DNA from: an uncultured Oscillospiraceae bacterium
GTDB taxonomy: Bacteria > Bacillota > Clostridia > Oscillospirales > Oscillospiraceae
DNA length: 57,523 nt
NCBI GenBank assembly: GCA_910588365.1
Contig: CAJUQS010000145.1
Span: forward strand, 1 to 57,523
Direction of reading: 5' to 3'
Of the stretch, positions 28,826 through 35,710 are shown one piece after another (position 1 is the stretch's first letter; each line of letters opens with the position of its first letter). The notes below the pieces were generated by a model. The model ran no database searches, was not told the origin of the DNA, and saw only the letters and a list, made by a program, of their open reading frames with translations. The translations under genes and the position numbers were made by a program.

Positions 28826-28986
28826 GAACCTGTATTCATAACCGGGGGATGCTGGATGGACGAGTATTTTTCTCGTCAGACAAGGAGATCTTCCGCAGCA
28901 ATCCTGCCGGATTGCAAGGGAAAGCGACACAGTATGGCGGGAAAAAGACTGGCCAGACAGCGTTCAACGGTTGTGAATACAGGTTC
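28826..28986 (+). mobile_element. Family-2 miniature inverted-repeat element, complete copy
   Basis: 161 bp. It begins GAACCTGTATTCATAACC and ends with the inverse GGTTGTGAATACAGGTTC. It is flanked by TAA at 28823-28825 and 28987-28989. Partial copies lie at 4560, 21583 and 53603. No coding capacity. The CCTGT core of the ends and the 3-bp TAA duplications link it to family 1 and suggest the same type of transposase. Confidence 0.85.
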
Positions 28987-28997
28987 TAAAATTAAAT

Positions 28998-29030
28998 TAT
29001 TTTTTCGGGGGCGTATACCTCGAAAAAATA
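28998..29030. repeat. AT-rich hairpin with GGGGGCGTATACC loop
   Basis: TTTTTTCG at the left pairs with CGAAAAAA at the right, with a mostly GC loop. It lies between the family-2 element and the next terminator. It could act as a weak bidirectional terminator. Confidence 0.45.
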
Positions 29031-29065
29031 CTTTGCGGGCCGAACTCGGCCCGGACCCCTTTCTC

Positions 29066-29090
29066 AAAAAAGTGGCGTTGCCACTTTTTT
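29066..29090. terminator. Bidirectional terminator-like hairpin
   Basis: AAAAAAGTGGC and GCCACTTTTTT form an 11-bp stem around GTT. The A/T ends supply U tracts in both directions between the convergent tex and membrane-protein genes. Confidence 0.75.
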
Positions 29091-29095
29091 GACAC

Positions 29096-29133
29096 AAGCA
29101 GGTCCCGCAGGAGTACTCCTGCGGGACCTGCTT
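29096..29133 (-). terminator. 38-bp perfect palindrome after the small membrane protein gene
   Basis: Two 19-bp arms (first arm AAGCAGGTCCCGCAGGAGT) meet without a loop, starting one base after the stop codon at 29135. The stem is very stable in RNA. No strong U tract follows on the minus strand, but the hairpin at 29066 lies just beyond. Confidence 0.65.
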
Positions 29134-29134
29134 G

Positions 29135-29692
29135 TTATTCGTACCAAGGCTCATAGAACGCGCCTGACGGATCGTCGGCATAGTATCCGGTCCAGGTCTG
29201 GAAGCCGTCTACATGGTCCAGGATGTACGGGTCGTCGGGGGCCGTGCCCTCCTCAAAATATTCGGCCCAGCTGCGGTAGAGCCGCTCCTGGTAGTCCTGA
29301 TAGATGGTCAGAATCAGGGGACATTGAATTCTGTAGTGGTCCAGGGAGCCGTCCGGCTCCACCACCAGTGCGGAGACGAACTCATCCGATCCCAGGGCCG
29401 CCTCCGCTGCGGCGGCAATTCTGGCCACTGCGTCTTTGGCGCCTGTGTTGATGGAGATGCCCACAAACATCCGGCCATGGAAATCGTAGCAGCGGATGGC
29501 CTGGATCTCCGGATGGGCCTCCGCCAGGGTCTGGAAGGCGGGCTCCGTGGCGCTGGTGGTCAGCTGGCGGGCATGGAAGTTCCGGCGGGGATAGAGCATG
29601 AAGTAGATGCGGGGCCAGGAGAGAAACAACACAACAGCCAGCAGGACGGCCGCCGCTGCGGCGATGATCAACTGCTTTTTTCTTGGTTTCAC
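29135..29692 (-). CDS. Small membrane-anchored protein of unknown function
   Basis: About 185 aa. A basic N terminus (KPRKKQ) and one membrane segment (about 7-26) are followed by an external domain of about 150 residues with no family that I recognise. It contains EIQAIRCYDFHGRMFVGISI and ends in an aromatic, acidic tail (GYYADDPSGAFYEPWYE). Start choice is uncertain: GTG at 29692 or 29698 lies just after a G12 run, which may serve as ribosome site; a TTG at 29725 lies before the run. If the TTG start is used, slippage in the G run would switch the frame. Confidence 0.6.
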   Translation of the reverse strand: MKPRKKQLIIAAAAAVLLAVVLFLSWPRIYFMLYPRRNFHARQLTTSATEPAFQTLAEAHPEIQAIRCYDFHGRMFVGISINTGAKDAVARIAAAAEAALGSDEFVSALVVEPDGSLDHYRIQCPLILTIYQDYQERLYRSWAEYFEEGTAPDDPYILDHVDGFQTWTGYYADDPSGAFYEPWYE

Positions 29693-29700
29693 GGCCACCG

Positions 29701-29712
29701 CCCCCCCCCCCC
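29701..29712. repeat. C12 homopolymer (G12 on the coding strand) at the start of a gene
   Basis: Twelve C residues in a row on the plus strand directly precede the likely GTG starts of the minus-strand gene. Runs of this length are slippage-prone. It may alter expression, or may be a sequencing-length uncertainty. Confidence 0.9.
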
Positions 29713-29798
29713 GCTCAAAACGCAAATTTTGTTTATTTTAACATTCCTTATATGATTTGTCAATGGTGGGGAAAAGGGGGGACACGCCCGGAATCATA

Positions 29799-29827
29799 TT
29801 GCCGGATGGGGAAGAGTGTGGTATACT
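29799..29827 (+). promoter_or_regulatory. Promoter candidate for ppa, overlapping a miniature-element end
   Basis: TTGCCG and TATACT are separated by 17 bp. The -10 overlaps the first bases of the family-4 element at 29826. If functional, the ppa transcript would start inside the element and carry it as a leader of about 225 nt. Confidence 0.5.
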
Positions 29828-29972
29828 ATAGCAATCATCAGAATTCCTGGCAAAAGTTCGGAGGTATAAAGTGCGCATGGCCGCGTTGCCGTCCTTTACG
29901 GGCGTCAGCCCGCCTGCGTCCTCCGCCTTGCCCTCCCCTCCTTTTTTGTCACGAATTCTGAAGCTTGCTATA
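29826..29972 (+). mobile_element. Family-4 miniature inverted-repeat element
   Basis: About 147 bp. The ends read CTATAGCAATCATCAGAATTC and, inverted, CTATAGCAAGCTTCAGAATTC at the right, an imperfect terminal repeat of over 20 bases. The interior contains a GGGCGTCAGCCCGCC dyad. A partial copy is at the window start, and an end fragment is at 32473. No coding capacity. Exact borders are uncertain by a few bases. Confidence 0.65.
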
Positions 29973-30056
29973 GATACTCACAGCTGGTGCCCGCCCGGGC
30001 GGCGCTCAGCGGGAATACAGGCGCCGAGGGAGAGAAAAGCGAAAGGAGAGCGCGAG

Positions 30057-30590
30057 ATGAACTTATGGCACGATATCCGGCCCGCCAGGATGCAGCCGGA
30101 GGACTTCCTTGCGGTCATTGAGATTGAGAAGGGGTCCAAGAACAAGTACGAGCTGGACAAGGAGACCGGCGCGCTTCGGGTGGACCGCATCCTGTATACC
30201 TCCACCCACTACCCCGCCAACTACGGCTTCATCCCCCGGACCTACGCCGACGACGGGGATCCCCTGGATGTGCTGGTGCTGTGCAGCGAGCCCATCCGGC
30301 CCATGAGCCTGGTGCGGGTCTACCCGGTGGGGTACTTCACCATGCGGGACGGGGGGGCGATGGACGACAAGATCCTGGCCATCCCCTACGAGGACCCCAT
30401 GTACAACAGCTACCAGGACCTGGGGGAGCTGCCCGCCCACATCTCTGACGAGATCAGCCACTTTTTCAGCGTGTACAAGCACCTGGAGCCGGACAAGAAC
30501 GCGGAGGTGGACAGCGTCCACGGCCGGAAGGAGGCGGTGGAGGTGGTCCGCAGGGCCTTTGACGCCTACGTTGAGAAATTCTGCCGGTAG
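30057..30590 (+). CDS. ppa: Inorganic pyrophosphatase (family I)
   Basis: 177 aa. Soluble Mg-dependent enzyme that hydrolyses pyrophosphate. Visible family features are EIEKGSKNKYELDKETG, LYTSTHYPANYGFIP, the signature DDGDPLDVLVL and DDKILAIP. Length is normal for the bacterial hexameric type. AAAGGAGAGCGCGAG precedes the ATG. The next gene starts 26 bp downstream on the same strand. Confidence 0.95.
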   Translation: MNLWHDIRPARMQPEDFLAVIEIEKGSKNKYELDKETGALRVDRILYTSTHYPANYGFIPRTYADDGDPLDVLVLCSEPIRPMSLVRVYPVGYFTMRDGGAMDDKILAIPYEDPMYNSYQDLGELPAHISDEISHFFSVYKHLEPDKNAEVDSVHGRKEAVEVVRRAFDAYVEKFCR

Positions 30591-30616
30591 GGCGGCAGAC
30601 AGAGGGGGAGAACACC

Positions 30617-32341
30617 ATGAAAACCATGAAACGACTGGCCGGCTGCCTGCTGGCACTGTGCCTGCTGCTGGCTCTGGCGCCCCGGGCCCAGGCCGCCGGG
30701 ACGGTGCGGGTCTCCCGCAGCACGTCCGAGGTCTATGTCAACGATCAAAAAGTCCAGATCGCGGGGTACAACATCGGCGGGAACAACTACTACCGCCTGC
30801 GTGATCTGGCTGCGGCCCTCGCCGGGACCGCCAGCCGCTTTGACGTGGGCTGGAACCAGCGGAGCAAGCGGGTGGAGCTCACCCGGGGCACGGATTACAC
30901 CGGCGGGGCGGAGACGGCCCGGCCCGCCGCCTCCGCGGACGCGCTTCCCTCGCCGGCGGAGCTGGTGATCGACGGGCGGCGGACGGACGCCGCGGCCTAC
31001 AACATCGGCGGGAGCAACTACTACCGCCTGCGGGATCTGGGGGAGGCGCTGTCCTTCGCCGTCACATGGGTCCAGGCGTCGGACAGCGTGTGCGTCTACA
31101 CGGGCGTCGGGGACGGCCTGCGCTTTCTGGAGGGCGGAGGCGGCGCGGCCATGCGGACCATGAACCGGGGCAAGAGCACCCAGCGCTGGAGCGAGACCTG
31201 CGTCTCCTATCTTTACGGCGGCGGGGGGACGTATACCGTTGTGGACGCCTCCGGCGCAAAAACCGTCACGGCGGACACCTATGACGGGGGAACCTGGGCC
31301 CTGACAGGCAGCAGGCAGATCCCCATGGAGCTGGACCTCTTTGGCGGCTTCTTCGCCGGGGAGCAGTACAATTATATGGTTTTCGGCAGCAACAACGTGG
31401 AGGAGAACGACCGGCGGGAGGTCCTCCGGGTGGTCAAGTACGACAAGGACTTCAACCGTCTGGCCTCCGTCTCCGTTACCGGGGGCGAGTGCGGCGCGAC
31501 CAAGCCCTTTGACGCGGGCACCACGCGGATGTGCGAGCGGGGCGGGGAGCTGGTGATCCACTCCTCACGGGAGCAGTACGCCTCCGCGGACGGCATTCAC
31601 CACGAATCCCAGCTGACGCTGGTGGTGGATACGGAGCGGATGGCAGTCAAAAACCAACTGGGCCAGTTCCAGGGCAACCACGTCAGCCACTCCTTCAATC
31701 AGTTCGCCCAGTACGACGGTGAAAACCACGTGCTGGTGGACCACGGCGACGGATATCCCCGCAGCATCGTGCTCAACCGGTACGCGGGCGGGACCTACAC
31801 GGCGGTGGACCTCTTTGAGATTCCCGGGGCCGTGGGCGCCAACTGCACCGGCGTGACCCTGGGGGGCTTTGAGGTCTCCGGGGGAAACTATCTGGTGGCC
31901 ATCAATACCGTGGACCACAGCAAGGTGCGCTCCTATGACAGCTATGAGCTCCAGGGGCTGGAGCTGGACGAGCGGGACGTGGTGCTGCTGGTCAGCGGCA
32001 AGGGGAACACAAGCGCCGCCGGCGTGAGCCGGATCGCCCTGACCGGCTATATCGGCCAGGGAAAGCTGGGCAGCACCCCCTATCTGGTAAAGCTGGGCCA
32101 GGACCGCTTCCTGGTGCTCTGGGAGGAGTTCGACTACGGCCAGAGCGGCAGCTCCTACAATGTGGCGGACAACGGCGTCCGGTGCGTCCAGGTGGACGGC
32201 GGCGGCCGGCCGCTGGGGGAGGTGCGCGCCCTGCCCTTCGCCCGGCTGTCCTATGACTGCCAGCCCGTGTACCTGGACGGCGCGGTCTCCTGGTACGTCA
32301 ACGCCATGGGCGGCCGGCTGCTGTACAGCGTCTCACCGTAG
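30617..32341 (+). CDS. Secreted protein with two YNIGG (copper-amine-oxidase-N-like) repeats
   Basis: 574 aa. A signal peptide ends near AQA-A27. Two repeats follow, at about 38-90 and 115-163, each with a short strand (VYVNDQKV or LVIDGRRT) and YNIGGxNYYRLRDLxxAL. These resemble the copper amine oxidase N-terminal or stalk repeats common on Oscillospiraceae exported proteins. The remaining 400 residues are beta-rich, possibly a propeller, with repeated hydrophobic strands and Gly turns, and are not assigned to a family. No sortase motif is visible. It probably acts at the cell surface. GGGGGAGAACACC precedes the ATG. Confidence 0.7.
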   Translation: MKTMKRLAGCLLALCLLLALAPRAQAAGTVRVSRSTSEVYVNDQKVQIAGYNIGGNNYYRLRDLAAALAGTASRFDVGWNQRSKRVELTRGTDYTGGAETARPAASADALPSPAELVIDGRRTDAAAYNIGGSNYYRLRDLGEALSFAVTWVQASDSVCVYTGVGDGLRFLEGGGGAAMRTMNRGKSTQRWSETCVSYLYGGGGTYTVVDASGAKTVTADTYDGGTWALTGSRQIPMELDLFGGFFAGEQYNYMVFGSNNVEENDRREVLRVVKYDKDFNRLASVSVTGGECGATKPFDAGTTRMCERGGELVIHSSREQYASADGIHHESQLTLVVDTERMAVKNQLGQFQGNHVSHSFNQFAQYDGENHVLVDHGDGYPRSIVLNRYAGGTYTAVDLFEIPGAVGANCTGVTLGGFEVSGGNYLVAINTVDHSKVRSYDSYELQGLELDERDVVLLVSGKGNTSAAGVSRIALTGYIGQGKLGSTPYLVKLGQDRFLVLWEEFDYGQSGSSYNVADNGVRCVQVDGGGRPLGEVRALPFARLSYDCQPVYLDGAVSWYVNAMGGRLLYSVSP

Positions 32342-32347
32342 GCAGCC

Positions 32348-32375
32348 ATTCTTTTCTTTTGAAAAAGAAAAGAAT
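32348..32375 (+). terminator. Type-A AT-rich hairpin module after the secreted protein gene
   Basis: ATTCTTTTCTTTT and AAAAGAAAAGAAT form a 13-bp stem seven bases after the stop codon, followed by CAAAAGAAAACTT. The preceding GGCAGCC matches the outer arm of the composite module at 18930. Confidence 0.7.
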
Positions 32376-32389
32376 CAAAAGAAAACTTA

Positions 32390-32472
32390 GGCGCAGTTTG
32401 AAAAATGGAAATATGACCAAAGGCGGCAAAAGGGCCGCTCTTTGGGCGTGTTGACATTTTTCATACAAGCCC
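32390..32472 (+). mobile_element. Family-3 miniature element, internally deleted copy
   Basis: 83 bp from GGCGCAGTTTGAAAAATGG to CATTTTTCATACAAGCCC, flanked by TA on both sides. Compared with the 162-bp copy at 51808 it lacks about 80 central bases, and the outer parts are nearly identical. Its right TA joins directly to a family-4 end fragment. Confidence 0.78.
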
Positions 32473-32514
32473 TATAGCAAGCTTCAGAATTCATGACAAA
32501 AAAAAGGGGGGGGG
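32473..32514 (+). repeat. Family-4 end fragment running into an A8G9 tract
   Basis: TATAGCAAGCTTCAGAATTC matches the right end of the family-4 element (inverted). It is followed by TGAC, eight A and nine G residues. The homopolymers could vary in length. Confidence 0.65.
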
Positions 32515-32543
32515 AGAGCGATGCAGCGTCTGTGCATTGGCGG

Positions 32544-32668
32544 CGCTCCATGCAGGGTCTGATCCGGACAGGATGGCATGGAGCGAGTGATTTCCGCGTA
32601 ATTTGATTGTCCGGGCAGGCTTTGTGTATTTATTATGTTCAATAAATATACAAGGAGCAAAGTCTGCT
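32544..32668 (+). promoter_or_regulatory. Structured leader of the MFS exporter gene
   Basis: A 10-bp stem CGCTCCATGC/GCATGGAGCG (32544-32585) encloses a 22-nt loop. An AT-rich dyad TATTTATT/AATAAATA follows next to the ribosome site at about 32627-32649. A TTGATT near 32602 with TATTTA 18 bp later could be the promoter, which would place the dyad over the start of transcription, as for an operator. Suggestive only. Confidence 0.4.
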
Positions 32669-33958
32669 ATGAATAAGTTTCTATCTGCCTTTGCGGGGCT
32701 TCGGATGTTCTTCATCGTCTGGAGCACCCAGAACCTGTCCATTTTGGGCAGTTCCATGACCAGCTTCGCCCTGGTCATCTGGTCCTATCAGCAAAAGGGC
32801 TCCGCCCTGACCACGGCCCTGCTCTCCGTGTGCTCCTACGCCCCCTACGTGGCGCTGAGCATTTTCGCCGGGAGTCTGGGGGACCGGTGGGACAAGCGCA
32901 GGACCATGATCGCCTGCGACAGCTTCGCGGCCCTGACCACCTTGGCGGTGCTGGCGCTGCTGCGGACGGGGCGGCTGGAGATCTGGCACCTCTACGTCCT
33001 CAACGCCCTCAGCGGCCTGATGAACACCATCCAGAACCCGGTCAGCGAGGTGCTCGTGACCCTGCTGTCCCCCAAGGAGCAGGTCCAGCGGGTGTCGGGC
33101 TTGCTGAGCCTCTCCGGCTCCCTGGTGAGCCTGCTGTCCCCGGTGTTCGCCGCGGCGGTGCTGGCGCTGCTGGGGCTGGAGGCGGTGATCGCCTTTGACC
33201 TCCTCACCTGCGCCGTGGCGGTGGGGACGATGGCCTTCGCCGTGCGGATTCCGGAGGCCGCCGCTCCGGCGGCGCGCCCCTCCCTGACCAGCTCTGCCCG
33301 GGAGGGCCTGGGGTGGCTCGCGGCCAACCGGGGGGTGTTGGACCTCATCCTGTTTTTGGCCTGCATCAACCTCATCGCCAGCATGTACAACGCGGCCCTG
33401 CCGGCCATGCTCCTCTCCCGCCCCGGCGGCGGGGAGACGGTGCTGGGACTGGTGGAGGCGGTGACGGGACTGGCGAGTCTGGCCGGGAGCCTCCTGGCCT
33501 CCGCTCTGCCGGAGCCCAGGAGCCGGGTCCGGGTCATCTGCAACAGCCTGCTGGTGTCCATGAGTACGGAGAACCTGCTGCTGGCCCTGGGCCGGGGGCC
33601 GGTGGTATGGTGCTGCGGGGCGGTGCTGGGGTGGCTCCTCATCCCGGTGATGAACACCAACATGAACGCCCTGCTCCGCCTGCGCATCCCGGTGGAGATG
33701 CAGGGCCGGGTCTACGCCGCCCGGAACACCCTGCAATTTTTCACCATCCCGCTGGGATACCTGCTGGGCGGGGCCCTGGTGGACCGCTTTTTCGAGCCCC
33801 TGATGGCCTCCCTGCCGGAGGGGGCGCTGCTGCGGACCCTGCTGGGAAGCGGCAAGGGAACCGGCGCGGCGGCGCTGTTTCTGGTCATTGCCGGCGCGGG
33901 CGTGCTGGTGTGTCTGGCGTTTCGCCGGGACCGCCGCCTGTGGGAGCTGGAGGAGTAG
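32669..33958 (+). CDS. MFS exporter (MefA/EntS-like, MFS_3 type)
   Basis: 429 aa with about 11-12 hydrophobic segments. The loop between segments 2 and 3 has the MFS motif GDRWDKRRTM. The N terminus (FLSAFAGLRMFFIVWSTQNLSILGSSMTSFALVIW) is typical of the group that includes macrolide and siderophore exporters. The substrate is unknown. AAGGAG lies 12 bases before the ATG. The structured leader hints at inducible expression. Confidence 0.85.
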   Translation: MNKFLSAFAGLRMFFIVWSTQNLSILGSSMTSFALVIWSYQQKGSALTTALLSVCSYAPYVALSIFAGSLGDRWDKRRTMIACDSFAALTTLAVLALLRTGRLEIWHLYVLNALSGLMNTIQNPVSEVLVTLLSPKEQVQRVSGLLSLSGSLVSLLSPVFAAAVLALLGLEAVIAFDLLTCAVAVGTMAFAVRIPEAAAPAARPSLTSSAREGLGWLAANRGVLDLILFLACINLIASMYNAALPAMLLSRPGGGETVLGLVEAVTGLASLAGSLLASALPEPRSRVRVICNSLLVSMSTENLLLALGRGPVVWCCGAVLGWLLIPVMNTNMNALLRLRIPVEMQGRVYAARNTLQFFTIPLGYLLGGALVDRFFEPLMASLPEGALLRTLLGSGKGTGAAALFLVIAGAGVLVCLAFRRDRRLWELEE

Positions 33959-33988
33959 GAGCCAGGAGGCTCTGTTATAGGAGATAAA

Positions 33989-34021
33989 AAACGGGCGCTG
34001 CCGGTAAGGCAGCGCCCGTTT
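33989..34021. terminator. Bidirectional terminator between the MFS exporter and vanY-like genes
   Basis: AAACGGGCGCTGCC and GGCAGCGCCCGTTT form a 14-bp perfect stem around GGTAA, with A and T flanks. It separates two convergent genes. Confidence 0.88.
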
Positions 34022-34024
34022 GAT

Positions 34025-34834
34025 TTATGTATCCAGGGCCTCCAGGTACTCCTCCAGGCAGATCCCCTGCTCGTGGATCTCCCCGGCCGCCTCCTTCCCC
34101 ACGTAGCGATAGTGCCAGGGCTCGTAGATGATGCCCGTGGTTTCGCTCTTGTCACCTGGGTAGCGGAGGATGAACCCGTACTCCCAGCTGTGCTCCATCA
34201 GCCACTTCTGGACAGCGGTATTCTCCTGGGACTTGTCCAGATTCTGGTTGTTCACGTCCACGATGTCCACCGCCAGCCCCAGCTGGTGTTCGCTGGTGCC
34301 GGGGAGTGCCACCGATTTGGCCGCCTCGGCTTTGGCCTTCTCGGGGGAGTACCCCTGGGCCCGCAGGCGGTCCACCTTGTTCTGATAGAGGGACTCCTGT
34401 TTCTCCTGGGAGCGGTAGGAGGAGCAGATCAGGGGGGAGTTCCCCGCCGCCCGGCAGTCATCCATCATCTCCTGCAGATCCGGATAGCACCGCTTGTCCA
34501 CCGCGTGGCCGCCCGAGAGCTCCGTGAGGACGGGCGGCTCATAGTCCTCCGGCAGGGAGTGCCAGGGGTTGACCAGGGTCAGGCGCCAGTCCTCCTGGTC
34601 CGGGGCCTGGGAGGGCACCGGGGGCTCCTCGCCCCCCAGATCCGGCAGGGAGCCAAGGGAGTGGGCCGGCAGGCTCTGCTGCGCGGGCCCCGGCGCGGCG
34701 CCGGAGGCCGGATCCATGGTGAAGGACAGGGTAAAGGCGGCGACCGCCAGCAGGAGCGCGGCGGCGGGGAGGGACAGCCGCCCGGCACCGCGCCGCCGGC
34801 GCTTTCCTCCACCGGAAAATTGTCTCTGGTACAT
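34025..34834 (-). CDS. VanY-type D-alanyl-D-alanine carboxypeptidase (M15B)
   Basis: 269 aa. A basic N terminus and one membrane segment (about 22-40) place the enzyme outside the membrane. A Pro-rich linker leads to the M15 domain with SSYRSQEKQ, SEHQLGLAVD (zinc ligands His183 and Asp190) and EPWHYRYVG (Glu238, His241). It trims the terminal D-Ala of peptidoglycan stem peptides. GAGGTG precedes the ATG at 34834. It is the last of a same-strand group: response regulator, kinase, membrane protein, VanY. A perfect minus-strand TATAAT (34867-34872) suggests it may also have its own promoter. Confidence 0.88.
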   Translation of the reverse strand: MYQRQFSGGGKRRRRGAGRLSLPAAALLLAVAAFTLSFTMDPASGAAPGPAQQSLPAHSLGSLPDLGGEEPPVPSQAPDQEDWRLTLVNPWHSLPEDYEPPVLTELSGGHAVDKRCYPDLQEMMDDCRAAGNSPLICSSYRSQEKQESLYQNKVDRLRAQGYSPEKAKAEAAKSVALPGTSEHQLGLAVDIVDVNNQNLDKSQENTAVQKWLMEHSWEYGFILRYPGDKSETTGIIYEPWHYRYVGKEAAGEIHEQGICLEEYLEALDT

Positions 34835-34915
34835 GAAAAACACCTCACTGTGATTGGGATAAGCCTATTATAGCGGGGGGGTTCATAGAAGTACCATCCG
34901 TTCTGTATCTGGACG

Positions 34916-35710
34916 TTATCGTTTTTGCATCGGTCCTGCATCAAATGTGACCTCGCCTTCCGGCACAGGAACGTTGTCCCACTGCCCGGCGTTCGTGAAA
35001 AAGAAGGAGGCTACGCCGTTGTACATGTCCAGTACCAGCTCGCATTGGCCCTCCAGCCCGTCCCCGGGGTCAAAGGCCATGAGGAACCGCCACGGAGGTG
35101 AGTAAAGGAGCCCCTCCTGGACGGATGGGATCTCAATACCGTAGTAGTCCTGGAAAAATGTCAGCCAACGGTCCATCTGCAGGTAGATATCCTCATCAAC
35201 GGTGAAGTAGGCGCCGCCCACGGTGGCCTCCACTACCAGCCCGGTGGCGTCCTCGATGAGGAGGAACCACTCCATCAGCTCATCCTCCTCCAGCGTCCAC
35301 CAGCACTGCCAGATGATGCCGGAACGCTCCCCGCCGTGGGATACCACCAGCGCGGGAACGGCGCCCCCGCTGTCCAGATTTTTCAGTACGTTCAGCCGGC
35401 CCGCGGGGATCAGGTTCGCCCGGCGCATCTCCTCCAGGGCCTTCAGGCCCACCTCCAGGACCTCCTCTTCCGTCATGGCCGTCTCCCCGGACCACTCCAC
35501 CATGGAGTAGCGGTCGGCCATCAGCCGGGCGGTCTCCCCGATGCCCCCCTTCTGCCGCAGCGTCAGGCTCACGGAGTCCAGGGAGCGCTCCTCCGCGCCG
35601 TCCAGCTGGTTGTCCTGCAAACGGCAGGCCGCGTAGGGCATGGCGGCCCCGGCGGCGATGAGCAGCGCGGTCAGCAGGGGCAGGACCACATTTTTGAACC
35701 GATTTCTCAT
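34916..35710 (-). CDS. Membrane-anchored extracytoplasmic protein coupled to a two-component system
   Basis: 264 aa. An N-terminal signal-anchor (about 7-28) precedes an external domain with no family that I can name. Features are an acidic middle region (TEEEVLEVGLKALEEM) and LLIEDATGLVVEATVGG, which resembles the sensor-like folds found in regulators of kinase activity. The start overlaps the kinase stop in ATGA, so the two are made together. A role as accessory sensor or kinase modulator is an inference from that coupling. Confidence 0.65.
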   Translation of the reverse strand: MRNRFKNVVLPLLTALLIAAGAAMPYAACRLQDNQLDGAEERSLDSVSLTLRQKGGIGETARLMADRYSMVEWSGETAMTEEEVLEVGLKALEEMRRANLIPAGRLNVLKNLDSGGAVPALVVSHGGERSGIIWQCWWTLEEDELMEWFLLIEDATGLVVEATVGGAYFTVDEDIYLQMDRWLTFFQDYYGIEIPSVQEGLLYSPPWRFLMAFDPGDGLEGQCELVLDMYNGVASFFFTNAGQWDNVPVPEGEVTFDAGPMQKR

